Below are positions 44,725 through 52,473 of a stretch of 64,000 nucleotides of DNA, piece by piece. Position 1 is the first letter of the stretch. Every line of letters begins with the position of its first letter. The DNA lies in the NCBI RefSeq assembly GCF_003002065.1, contig NZ_PVZG01000009.1, positions 1 to 64,000 on the forward strand, given 5' to 3'. The stretch comes from Pseudosporangium ferrugineum. GTDB lineage: Bacteria > Actinomycetota > Actinomycetes > Mycobacteriales > Micromonosporaceae. The notes beneath the pieces are model-generated. The model was not told the origin of the DNA. It saw nothing but the letters and a program-made list of their open reading frames with translations, and did no database searches. The position numbers and the translations under genes are program-made.

Positions 44725-44960
44725 GCCAGCAGGAGCGAGCCGACGCCAGCAGGAGCGAACCGGCGCCAGCAGGAGCGAGCCAGCGCCAGCGGCAGCAGGC
44801 CGACGTGGGCAGGAGCGGCGCCACCGCCGGCAGCAGGCCGACGACGGCACGAGCGGACCCCGCGGCACGAGCGGGATGACGCCGGCAGCAGCGGGCCAGC
44901 GCCGGCAGCAGCGGGCCAGCGCCGGCAGCAGCGGGCCGGCGCCGGCAGCACGGGGGCGAT
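44725..44960. repeat. 20-bp tandem repeat, two related types
   Basis: Type one GCCAGCAGGAGCGAGCCAGC repeats from 44725 at 20-bp spacing (44745, 44765, 44785). Type two GCCGGCAGCAGCGGGCCAGC repeats four times from about 44881. Between them lie shifted intermediates. The gap 44623-45089 holds no gene that I trust. Confidence 0.85.
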
Positions 44961-45089
44961 GCGGGGTGGACGGCAGGGGTGAACGGCTGTTGGCGTGGCT
45001 GCGGGATCCGGTTGCTGCACGCTGCATGGTCCGGGGTTTCTGGGGGTAGCCTGGCTCCCGACCCGCCGGGGGGCGACGGTTGGAGGGGC

Positions 45090-46895
45090 ATGGCCGAGCG
45101 CTTCGAAGCCGGCGCACCGGATCGGGGTGTGCTTGCTGATGCCGCGCGTCTTCGTTCGCTGCAGCGGGTTTGTGTCGGGGCGGAGTCCGATGAGGCTTTC
45201 GACCGGTTTGCTTCGTTGGTGAAGCGGCTGCTCGGCGTACCCGTGGCTCTGGTGTCGCTCGTCGACGGGGAGCGGCAGTTCTTTCCCGGGCAGGTGGGGC
45301 TCGGGGAGCCGTGGGGGACGAAGCGGGAGACGCCACTCTCCCACTCGTTCTGCCAGCATGTTGTCGTCGAGGGGGCGCCGAAGGTCTTTCCCGACGCCCG
45401 GCGGGATGCGCAGGTCAGGGACAATCTGGCCATTCCTGACCTCGGGGTGGTCGCGTACGCGGGGATGCCGTTGACCGACGCGGACGGGCGGACGCTGGGG
45501 TCGCTGTGTGCCATCGATACGCGGCCCCGGGCGTGGACCGCCGATGAGCTGGCGATTCTGACCGATCTCGCCGAGGCGTGCTCCTCCGAGCTGCGGTTGC
45601 GGATCGCGCGGGAGGTGGCCGACGAGGCGCGGCGGCACGCCGAGAGTGCGCACGATCAGCTGGCCATGCTCGCCGAGGTGACCGAGGCGTTCGCCAGCAC
45701 GCTGGACGTCGAGGAGGAGATGCGGCTGCTCGCCGCCGGCGTCACGCCCCGGCTCGCCGACTGGTGCCTGGTCACGCTCGTCGATCCGAACGGCGTCGTG
45801 CGGCATGTGGCCGCCTCGCACCGGGATGCCGGCGCCGCCGCCGAGGTGGAGCGGTTCGCCGAGTTGATGGCGACCGGGCTCGGTGCGCGGTCCGCCGTGC
45901 TCGCCGTGCAGCGGACGGGGCAGCCGATCCGGCGCGACGGGGAGACCGCCGAGATGATTCTGGCGCGGACCACGAATCCCGAGATGGCCGAGATCGCGGG
46001 GCGGCTGGGGTATTCCTCGTTCGTCGTCGTGCCGGTCGCCGCGCCCGCCAGCCCGCGGGTGCTCGGGTCGATCACGCTGGTGAACGGGCCTCGGCGGGCG
46101 GCCTTCACCGAGGCCGACGAGCGGACCGCGCTGGACATCGCGCGGCGGGCCGGGCTGGCCATCGACAACAGCCGGCTGTACCGGCAGCAGCGGCACGTGG
46201 CCGAGGTGTTGCAGCACAGCCTGCTCACCGAGCTGCCGACGATCCCCGGGGTGGAGTTGCACGCCCGGTATCTGCCCGCGCAGGACGGCGCCGCGGTCGG
46301 CGGGGACTGGTACGACGCGTTCGCCCAGCCCGACGGCTCGGTGATGCTCGCGGTCGGGGACGTGTCGGGGCATGACATCGAGGCCGCCGCCACCATGGGG
46401 CAGCTGCGCAACCTGGTGCGCGGGGATGCGTACGGGCGCGACGACGAGGCCGGGCACCTGCTCACCCAGCTGGACCGGGCGATCCGGGGTCTGCGGGTGC
46501 CGGCGGCGGCGACGGCCGTGCTGGCCCGGGTGCGTCCCCGGGCCGACGGCTACGACGTGACCTTCGCCAACGCGGGTCACCCGCCGCCCCTGCTGTTACG
46601 CCCCGACGGCACGGTCGAGATCTGGTGGGTGAACCCGGAACCGCTGCTCGGCGTCGTGCCGCGGCTGCAGCGGGCCACCCACCGGCGTTCCGTCCCTACC
46701 GGCTCGGTGCTGCTGCTCTACACCGACGGGCTGGTCGAGGACCCGGGGCACATCCTCGACGAGGGCATCGCCCGGATCCAGGACGTGCTGCGCAGCAACG
46801 CCGGGCTGCCGGGCGACGAGCTGTGCTCCCTGCTCGTGGAGGCCGCAGCCCGCCGCGCCGACGACATAGCGTTCCTGCTGATCCGGATGCAGTAG
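45090..46895 (+). CDS. GAF-GAF-SpoIIE (PP2C) phosphatase
   Basis: 601 residues: two GAF domains (~15-165 and ~190-355; the first contains ETPLSHSFCQHVV and YAGMPLTDADGRTLGSLCAIDTRP) joined by a coiled coil, then a SpoIIE-type phosphatase (~375-601) with GGDWYDAF, VGDVSGHDIEAA, FANAGHPPPLLL, LLYTDGLVE and ADDIAFLLI. The metal-binding aspartates are in place. Such RsbU-like proteins dephosphorylate STAS-domain antagonists to release a sigma factor in response to a signal; a STAS protein is 12 kb downstream. Start ATG with GGAGGGG directly ahead. Confidence 0.92.
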   Translation: MAERFEAGAPDRGVLADAARLRSLQRVCVGAESDEAFDRFASLVKRLLGVPVALVSLVDGERQFFPGQVGLGEPWGTKRETPLSHSFCQHVVVEGAPKVFPDARRDAQVRDNLAIPDLGVVAYAGMPLTDADGRTLGSLCAIDTRPRAWTADELAILTDLAEACSSELRLRIAREVADEARRHAESAHDQLAMLAEVTEAFASTLDVEEEMRLLAAGVTPRLADWCLVTLVDPNGVVRHVAASHRDAGAAAEVERFAELMATGLGARSAVLAVQRTGQPIRRDGETAEMILARTTNPEMAEIAGRLGYSSFVVVPVAAPASPRVLGSITLVNGPRRAAFTEADERTALDIARRAGLAIDNSRLYRQQRHVAEVLQHSLLTELPTIPGVELHARYLPAQDGAAVGGDWYDAFAQPDGSVMLAVGDVSGHDIEAAATMGQLRNLVRGDAYGRDDEAGHLLTQLDRAIRGLRVPAAATAVLARVRPRADGYDVTFANAGHPPPLLLRPDGTVEIWWVNPEPLLGVVPRLQRATHRRSVPTGSVLLLYTDGLVEDPGHILDEGIARIQDVLRSNAGLPGDELCSLLVEAAARRADDIAFLLIRMQ

Positions 46896-46960
46896 AAGAC
46901 GGCGAAGACCGGATGCAGTAGAAGACGGCCGAGACCGGATGGGGTAGAGGACGGCGGAGG

Positions 46961-47824
46961 CTAGTCCGGGCGCCGGGACAGCAGCTCGAACTCCTCGTCG
47001 GTGAGGACGACGTCCGCCGCGCCGAGGTTGTCCTCCAGGTGGGCGACCGACGACGTGCCCGGGATGGGCACGATCACCGGGGAGCGGCGCAGCAGCCACG
47101 CCAGCGCGAGCTGGGCCGTGGACGCGCCCTCGTGCCGCACCGACACCTTGTCGAGCGGTCCGCCGGGGCGGGCGAGGGTGCCCGCGTCGACCGGCGCCCA
47201 CGGGATGAACGCGATGCCCTGGTCCGTACAGAAGTCGAGGACGTCCTCGGCGCGCCGGTCGCCGAGGTTGTAGCGGTTCTGGACCGACGCGACGGGGAGG
47301 CCGGCGTCCTGGGCCGCCTTGATCTCCTCGACGCTGACCTCGGAGAGGCCGATCTGCCGCGCCAGGCCCTCGTCCACGAAGGACTTGACCTCGGCGAACG
47401 TCTCCTCGCGCGGGGTCTTGGGGTCGATCCGGTGCAGCTGCCACAGGTCGATCCGGTCGACCCCGAGCCGGCGCAGCGACATGAGGACGCACTGCCGCAG
47501 GTATTCGGGGCGTCCCAGCGGCGGCCACACGTTCGGGCCGCTGCGGGTCAGGCCGCCCTTGGTGGCGATGACCACGTCGCCGTAGCCGGTGCCGTCGTGC
47601 AGGGCCTCGCGGATCAGGTCCTCGGACACGTACGGGCCGTAGGAGTCGGCCGTGTCGATGAAGTCGACGCCGAGTTCCACCGCCCGGCGCAGCACCCGGA
47701 TCGCCTCGTCGTGGTCGTGCGGCGGCCCCCAGATGCCGGGGCCGGTGATGCGCATCGCGCCGAAGCCGAGCCGGTGGACCTCGCGTCCGCCGAGCTCGAC
47801 GGTCCCACTGTTGATCACAGACAT
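46961..47824 (-). CDS. Aldo/keto reductase
   Basis: 287 residues. The tetrad is D57, Y62, K89 and H131 (in DTADSYGP, ATKGG and WQLHR). RYNLGDRRAED and IPIPGTSSVAHLEDNLGAA form the NADPH region. It is not a close copy of the other reductase at 5267. Converges with the PP2C gene; the 65 bp between carry two short GATGCAGTAGAAGACGGC-type repeats. It is transcribed with the hypothetical gene upstream only if the 9-bp gap is read through. Confidence 0.93.
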   Translation of the reverse strand: MSVINSGTVELGGREVHRLGFGAMRITGPGIWGPPHDHDEAIRVLRRAVELGVDFIDTADSYGPYVSEDLIREALHDGTGYGDVVIATKGGLTRSGPNVWPPLGRPEYLRQCVLMSLRRLGVDRIDLWQLHRIDPKTPREETFAEVKSFVDEGLARQIGLSEVSVEEIKAAQDAGLPVASVQNRYNLGDRRAEDVLDFCTDQGIAFIPWAPVDAGTLARPGGPLDKVSVRHEGASTAQLALAWLLRRSPVIVPIPGTSSVAHLEDNLGAADVVLTDEEFELLSRRPD

Positions 47825-47833
47825 GACCCCACG

Positions 47834-49270
47834 TTAGTCCGGGCCGGGCGGCCCGCCGTGCGTCCACGGGGTGCGGTCCGGTTCCGGGAAGGCGGCGCCG
47901 GGACGGTACGCCTCGCTCAGCGTGGTCAGCAGCAGCCGCTCGCCGACCTCGGGGACGCTGCCCGGCTCGGCGACGAGCTTGCGGCCCATCCCGCCGGAGA
48001 GCTCGAGCAGCACCTCCGTCTTCGGGCCGTCCGCCGCGGTCACCGAGATCACCGTGGCCTTCTGCGCCGGCCGCGCCGGGGACGTCAGGGCGGCGCCGGG
48101 GGCGACGCGTACCGGCTCGGTGGTGACGACCATGATGCGGGGGCGCAGGACCGGGCGCTTGCCGGTGTCGTCGATGCGGTCGGCCTTGGCCAGGGTGACC
48201 TCGGCGGTGAACGCGGCGCCGGCCAGCCGGTACTCGGCCATCACCAGCGGGTCGTCGAAGGCGCGCTGGACGGCGTACCGGGCGGCGGCGTTCTCGAGGC
48301 GGCTGAGCCGGGCGGCCGCGGCGACGGCGCCGTCGCGGCGGGGCTGGGGCGGGCCGCCGTCGGCGAGGTGCTGCACGAACGCGGAGTAGGCGTCGCGGTC
48401 GCCGTCCCAGCGGCCGGCGACCCGGGAGCCCGGCGGCAGCGTGCGCAGCAGGCCGAGGGCGCGCCACATCAGCGTCCAGGTGGGCAGGAGCTGGCCGCGG
48501 AGCACCTCGGTCAGCGCCGCGACGTCCGGCTCGGCCACCGAGAGCAGCGGCGCGAGCACGTGGTTGTCGAACGACGGGTCGGTGGCCGGGCCGGCCGGGG
48601 GCGTCACCGCCGGGTCCTCGGCCCGCGCGGCCGCGGCGAAGACGGACATCCCGGGCGGCGGGGCGAGCCAGCCCATCAGGGCCGCGAGCTGGGCGTCCTC
48701 GGCACTGCTCTGCCCGGTCACCCAATGCGACGTCAGCGCCTGTACGGCGTTGAGCAGCAGCGACGAGCCCGGAACCTCGGCGGAGTTGGCGAAGAACGTC
48801 AGCCACCGCCCGAGCAGCGGCACCGAGGCGGGGACGGCGTACTCGCCCTCGGTGGTGCGGAAGCGGGTCGAGCGCCCGAACAGCCGCAGGAAGTCGACGC
48901 CGCCGGGGTTGGGCACCCAGAGCTGCGGCGCGTCGGTGAACCGGCAGCGCACGTCGCGCCCGCGGTCCACCGCCACCGGCTCGGCGACCGCGGTGAACGA
49001 GTCGGCGTAGGGCACCAGCACCTCGGCCAGCCGCGCCGCGAAGGCGAACCGGTCGTCGCGGTTGCGCGGCTGCGCCACGACCAGCAGCCGCGGGTCGTCC
49101 TCGGCGGTGCCGACCATCGCGGCGAGCGGGGCGTTGGGCTCGCCGGCCATCGTGTACGGGACGAGCACCAGCGGCCGCTCGTGCAGATGCAGGTGGCGCA
49201 CGGTCGCGATCGGCTGAGCTCTCCCCGACGCGTGGGCCTGAGCGCGGGCGAGCGCCGTCAGCGTGCTCAG
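47834..49270 (-). CDS. Hypothetical protein, third gene of a nuclease operon
   Basis: I do not recognise this ~478-residue protein. From GTG at 49201 it starts VRHLHLHERPLVLVPYTMAGEPNA. The frame extends upstream through LSTLTALARAQAHASG to a CTG at 49270, and a near-copy of that segment ends the frame of the previous gene region. I think translation begins at or near 49270 on a rare start. It has no membrane or signal segment, and a central part with few charges (TFFANSAEVPGSSLLLNAVQALTSHWVTGQ) and beta-rich C-terminus (IMVVTTEPVRVAPG). Together with the two genes upstream it forms a unit of unknown function. Confidence 0.7.
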   Translation of the reverse strand: MSTLTALARAQAHASGRAQPIATVRHLHLHERPLVLVPYTMAGEPNAPLAAMVGTAEDDPRLLVVAQPRNRDDRFAFAARLAEVLVPYADSFTAVAEPVAVDRGRDVRCRFTDAPQLWVPNPGGVDFLRLFGRSTRFRTTEGEYAVPASVPLLGRWLTFFANSAEVPGSSLLLNAVQALTSHWVTGQSSAEDAQLAALMGWLAPPPGMSVFAAAARAEDPAVTPPAGPATDPSFDNHVLAPLLSVAEPDVAALTEVLRGQLLPTWTLMWRALGLLRTLPPGSRVAGRWDGDRDAYSAFVQHLADGGPPQPRRDGAVAAAARLSRLENAAARYAVQRAFDDPLVMAEYRLAGAAFTAEVTLAKADRIDDTGKRPVLRPRIMVVTTEPVRVAPGAALTSPARPAQKATVISVTAADGPKTEVLLELSGGMGRKLVAEPGSVPEVGERLLLTTLSEAYRPGAAFPEPDRTPWTHGGPPGPD

Positions 49271-49330
49271 AACGCACTCTCCGAAGCGTGGGCCCGGGCA
49301 CGGGCGAGCGCCGTCAGGGTGCTCAAGGCG
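49226..49330. repeat. ~50-bp direct duplication at a gene junction
   Basis: Copies at about 49226-49274 and 49280-49330 share CGGGCGAGCGCCGTCAGxGT and flanking bases. Each encodes, on the minus strand, STLTALARAxAHAS. One copy leads into the ~478-aa gene; the other sits between its CTG and the nuclease stop. Confidence 0.8.
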
Positions 49331-50402
49331 TTGCGGCCCCGACGGCCTCGGCGCGCAGCCGGGCGGCGGCCTGGAGCAGGGCCGCGGCCTCGGCCAGTTC
49401 CTCCGGGGGCGTGGCGGTGCCCGCCGCGAGCGCGAGCGCCTCCGCCACGGTGTCGACCCCGCCGAGCGCGTCGCGGACCGGCCGGCCCAGCGCCGCGGTG
49501 GTGCCCGTTGCCTCGTGGCGGCAGAAGGCGGCGAGTTCGCAGGCGGAGAGGCATTCGGGGGCGTACTTGGCCCCGACCCGAGCGAGCGCGGCGGTCAGCG
49601 TCTCCGGCGGCAGGGCCGTGTCGAAGCTGAGGTCGTCCGGCAGGGCCGCGGCCAGCTCGGAGACCGAGGCCAGCCGGGCGAGCTGCCGCTTGAGGGTGGA
49701 GAGCTGCTTGCGGACGTCGACCAGCACGGCGGTCGGCTGCAGCGAGAAGTCGCGCGGGCACACCAGCACCGCGTCGTGGCTGACCAGTGCCGGGTCGTGG
49801 CCGAGGTCGGCGAGGAGGCGGCGCAGCGCGAGGACGTACACGGCGGCCTGGACGGCGGCGGCCGAGACCTTGGCGCTGTCCGCCTGGCCGTCGACGATCG
49901 CGAAGGACTTGATCTCCACGACGTGCAGCCGGCCGCCGGCGTGGAAGGCGATGAGGTCCGGTTCCAGGAAGACCGACCGGCCCGCCACCTGGAGGGTGAG
50001 CAGCGGGTGGTCGATGAGCGCGGCCCCGGCCGCCGCGGCGAGCAGGTCCCGGGTCCGCCCGTGCCGCGCGCCGAGCGTGGCGTCGTCGTCCTCGCCGAGG
50101 TCGTCGTACGAGACGGCCGGCTCGTCGAGGTGCAGCACGTCGCGCAGCACGGACAGCAGCAGCGCGCAGCCGTCGGCCTTGAGCATGGCCTCGAAGCCGT
50201 TGCCGCGCGCGAGCGCGAACCGGGACTGCCCGAAGTTGCCCGGGAAACCGATGCGTTCGGCGAGCCGCGGCTTGTCGATCCCGGCGGCGTCGAGCACGGC
50301 GCGCCGGGTGCAGCCGGGGTTGGCGGTCAGCGCGGCGATGGTCCGGGCGTTGTGCCGCTTGGCGGGCACGCCGCCGCGCAGCCGGTCGAACGCCGCGGTC
50401 AC
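49323..50402 (-). CDS. PD-(D/E)XK nuclease-like protein with cysteine cluster
   Basis: 359 residues from a GTG that overlaps the previous stop (GTGA), so translationally coupled. The nuclease core is residues ~185-225: FLEPDLIAFHAGGRLHVVEIKSFAIVDGQAD, with Asp, Glu and Lys of the PD-(D/E)XK signature. The C-terminal part has CLSACELAAFC (C-x3-C-x5-C). More cysteines lie upstream (NPGCTRRAV, ADGCALLL and LVCPRD), any one of which could complete a 4Fe-4S site, as in Cas4 and AddB nucleases. DNA end processing is inferred; recombination, repair or phage defence are all possible. The start is fixed by overlap; 311 codons of longer frame upstream are antisense noise. Confidence 0.78.
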   Translation of the reverse strand: MTAAFDRLRGGVPAKRHNARTIAALTANPGCTRRAVLDAAGIDKPRLAERIGFPGNFGQSRFALARGNGFEAMLKADGCALLLSVLRDVLHLDEPAVSYDDLGEDDDATLGARHGRTRDLLAAAAGAALIDHPLLTLQVAGRSVFLEPDLIAFHAGGRLHVVEIKSFAIVDGQADSAKVSAAAVQAAVYVLALRRLLADLGHDPALVSHDAVLVCPRDFSLQPTAVLVDVRKQLSTLKRQLARLASVSELAAALPDDLSFDTALPPETLTAALARVGAKYAPECLSACELAAFCRHEATGTTAALGRPVRDALGGVDTVAEALALAAGTATPPEELAEAAALLQAAARLRAEAVGAATP

Positions 50403-50992
50403 CCGCGCCCTCGCTGGTGGGGCAGACTCATCACGCCGAACAGCCGCTGCCGTTCGTCGAGGGCCGCCCAGCGCCGCTCGACCGCCTCGGGCACCGGCTC
50501 GGCCGGGACGTCGGCGAGGGCGGCGCGGGCGGCGTCGGCGAGCGCCCGCGGGTCGTGCACCAGGAACGCCTCGGCGCCGCCGGGAACCGTGTCGGCGAGG
50601 CGGCGCAGCAGGTCGAGGACGGCGCTGCCGGCGTGCGCCCGGATGGCGACGAACTCGGCGATCCGGACGACCGCGGCGAGCGCGTGGGCCCGCGCCGACC
50701 GCGGCGACACCAGCCGCTTGGCCGCCGGCCAGCCGGAGAGGGCCACCTGGCCGCGGGCCACCGTCAGGTCGTGGTGCAGCGCCGGGCAGATCCGGTACGC
50801 GGTGAGCGCGTCCGGGTCGTAGTGCCGCTCCTCCTCGCGCAGGACGGTGGCCAGGCCGGCCATCGACAGGTCGCCGTCGAAGAGGGCGGTGTGCACGTCC
50901 ACGACGAGCCGGGCGGGGGCCGGGGCGCCGAGCAGCAGCAACGCGTGCCGGGCCTGCTCGCGGACGCCCGGGAGCGTGGGTGAAGTGATCAT
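50399..50992 (-). CDS. Hypothetical protein, first gene of the nuclease operon
   Basis: 197 residues starting MITSPTLPGVREQARHALLL. No family known to me. A helical protein (leucine and alanine-rich, many arginines), no signal or membrane helix. The ATG has GGGAAG 11 bases ahead. It is coupled to the nuclease by GTGA overlap. A short divergent region (50993-51152) separates it from the DUF427 gene. Its job is likely to support the nuclease. Confidence 0.75.
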   Translation of the reverse strand: MITSPTLPGVREQARHALLLLGAPAPARLVVDVHTALFDGDLSMAGLATVLREEERHYDPDALTAYRICPALHHDLTVARGQVALSGWPAAKRLVSPRSARAHALAAVVRIAEFVAIRAHAGSAVLDLLRRLADTVPGGAEAFLVHDPRALADAARAALADVPAEPVPEAVERRWAALDERQRLFGVMSLPHQRGRG

Positions 50993-51152
50993 GGCGGGCG
51001 GCGCTTCCCGTGGGTGGGGTCCTGGGCGGATCGACCTTAGATCGTCGTGTACGGCGGGGGCAATGTCCGAATGTACGACGGCGTTTCACCCCCGAGAGGC
51101 GAATAAGTCGCACATATCGGACGGCGCCCGGACGGCGCGCTACGTTCGGGGT

Positions 51153-51437
51153 ATGTCGAAGGCCATCTGGAACGACGAGATCATCGCGGAGAGCGACGAC
51201 ACCGTGGTAGTCGAGGGCAACGTCTACTTCCCGCGCTCCTCGGTGCGCGAGGACGTGTTGCGACCCTCCGACACGCACACCGTCTGCCTCTGGAAGGGCA
51301 AGGCCTCCTACTACACGCTCGAGGCGGGCGGGCACGTCAGCGAGGACGCGGTCTGGTACTACCCGGAACCGAAACCCGACGCGAAGGCGGTCCGGGACCG
51401 GGTCGCCTTCCGGAAGGACGTGAAGGTCGAGGCCTGA
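51153..51437 (+). CDS. DUF427 protein
   Basis: 94 residues matching the DUF427 domain (MSKAIWNDEIIAESDDTVVVEGNVYFPRSSV, KGKASYYTL, HVSEDAVWYYPEP). A small beta-rich fold of unknown activity, common in actinobacteria and plants. A TACGTT -10-like box six bases before the ATG points to leaderless transcription (no ribosome site seen). Confidence 0.92.
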   Translation: MSKAIWNDEIIAESDDTVVVEGNVYFPRSSVREDVLRPSDTHTVCLWKGKASYYTLEAGGHVSEDAVWYYPEPKPDAKAVRDRVAFRKDVKVEA

Positions 51438-51469
51438 CGCGTGCCGGCGCGGGCACCCGCCCGCGCCGC

Positions 51470-51865
51470 CTACCCGATCCGCGGGTGCGCCTCCTCGATG
51501 GCGGTCACCTCGAGATAGTCCAGCATGTCGCGCTGCTCCTCGAGGTCCAGCGCGCCGAACGCCTCGTAGGCGGCCGCCCGCGCGTGCGGGGTCTCCGCCG
51601 CCAGCAGCGCGATGATCGCCGACCAGGCCAGCGACACCCGGTCGAAGAGCCGCGCCTGGCGCAGCGAGCGCAGCCGGCTCAGCATCGCCACCTTGGTCGC
51701 CGCGTCGTCGTCGTGCGGGACCCGGTCGGAGAGCTCGAAGAGCGCCTTGCCCCGGTACGGGTGCTCGGCCTCCACCATGCGCGCCAGCTCGGCGTTGTCC
51801 ATCCGGTCGACGGCGGGCGCGGGACCCCGGCGGGGCAGCGGCGGCCGCGAGTCCTCAGCGGGCAC
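51470..51865 (-). CDS. Hypothetical protein overlapping the 68-aa ORF
   Basis: 131 residues, unknown family. After a basic Pro-rich start, residues ~20-130 are predicted helical (ELARMVEAEHPYRGKALFELSDR, LLAAETPHARAAAYEAFGALD) and resemble a short HEAT-like helical repeat. It starts at a GTG that overlaps the 68-aa gene by 11 bp, so they are translated together. The pair faces fxsA, and co-occurrence with that system would tell whether it belongs. Confidence 0.65.
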   Translation of the reverse strand: MPAEDSRPPLPRRGPAPAVDRMDNAELARMVEAEHPYRGKALFELSDRVPHDDDAATKVAMLSRLRSLRQARLFDRVSLAWSAIIALLAAETPHARAAAYEAFGALDLEEQRDMLDYLEVTAIEEAHPRIG

Positions 51866-52061
51866 GGCTGTCCCGTCCGCTCTCGAACCCGACGCCGGGG
51901 TTCTGGTGCGGCAGCGTGGGCATGTTCCGGAAGGTGGGGAACGGCGGTGCCGGCATCACCGGCGCCTCGGGGGCGTCCTCGGCGCCGGTGTCCTCGGTCG
52001 CCTCGTCCTCTGCCTGTTCCTGCACCCGCTCTCCCGTCTCTCCGGCATTACGCCCCAGCAC
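51855..52061 (-). CDS. 68-residue acidic/Pro-rich peptide beside fxsA
   Basis: GTG start with GGAGG seven bases ahead, one of the best ribosome sites in the region, so I believe it is translated. The first half is acidic (EQAEDEATEDTGAEDAPEAP), the second half Pro/Phe-rich, containing FPTFRNMPTLPHQNPGVGF before a basic end. Leader-plus-core composition resembles a RiPP precursor, but this is only composition. It is divergent from fxsA. Confidence 0.6.
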   Translation of the reverse strand: MLGRNAGETGERVQEQAEDEATEDTGAEDAPEAPVMPAPPFPTFRNMPTLPHQNPGVGFESGRDSRAR

Positions 52062-52246
52062 AGTTTGTCCTCCGTTGCCGACTTTCGCGGTGTTGGCGTC
52101 CTATGAGATCACGTCGGCGCCACCCGGGCGACCCCGACCTGGGACACGCCCGGACATCACCCGACCCGACGACCGCCGTAATGTGGCGGCAATAGATTGA
52201 TCGTTGCTGGCCGACAACTAGCACCACCTGACGAAGGTAGGCGGAC
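52062..52246. promoter_or_regulatory. Divergent promoter region of the FxSxx locus
   Basis: 185 bp between the 68-aa ORF and fxsA. It must hold both promoters. I see no strong palindrome; the fxsA side has GAAGG then AGG ahead of the GTG. Positions are tight, so the two units may share regulation. Confidence 0.5.
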
Positions 52247-52459
52247 GTGGACGGGGGCACGAGCACCACCGGTGCGACACCCGAGTGGCGGTCGGCGATG
52301 ATCGACGTCTCCGGGCTGTCGCTCACCGAACTCACCGCGGACGCCGACGCCGACGGCGACCCGGCGGACCAGAGCCCGCTCGCGTACTGCCTGCGCCGGC
52401 TCGCGGCGGACCTCGCGCACCCCGGCGAGCCGATCGCCGGATTCAACTCGGCCTTGTAG
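52247..52459 (+). CDS. fxsA: FxSxx-COOH peptide precursor
   Basis: 70 residues ending F66-N67-S68-A69-L70, which fits the C-terminal F-x-S-x-x rule of the FxsA family. The body, with VSGLSLTEL around 21-29 and the helical LAYCLRRLAADLAHPGEPIAGF, also fits known family members. In characterised relatives a radical-SAM enzyme crosslinks the C-terminal Phe to make a cyclophane; no such enzyme is in this window. GTG start; 14 bp before the HExxH gene, so one operon. Confidence 0.85.
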   Translation: MDGGTSTTGATPEWRSAMIDVSGLSLTELTADADADGDPADQSPLAYCLRRLAADLAHPGEPIAGFNSAL

Positions 52460-52473
52460 GAGGCAGGGCACGG

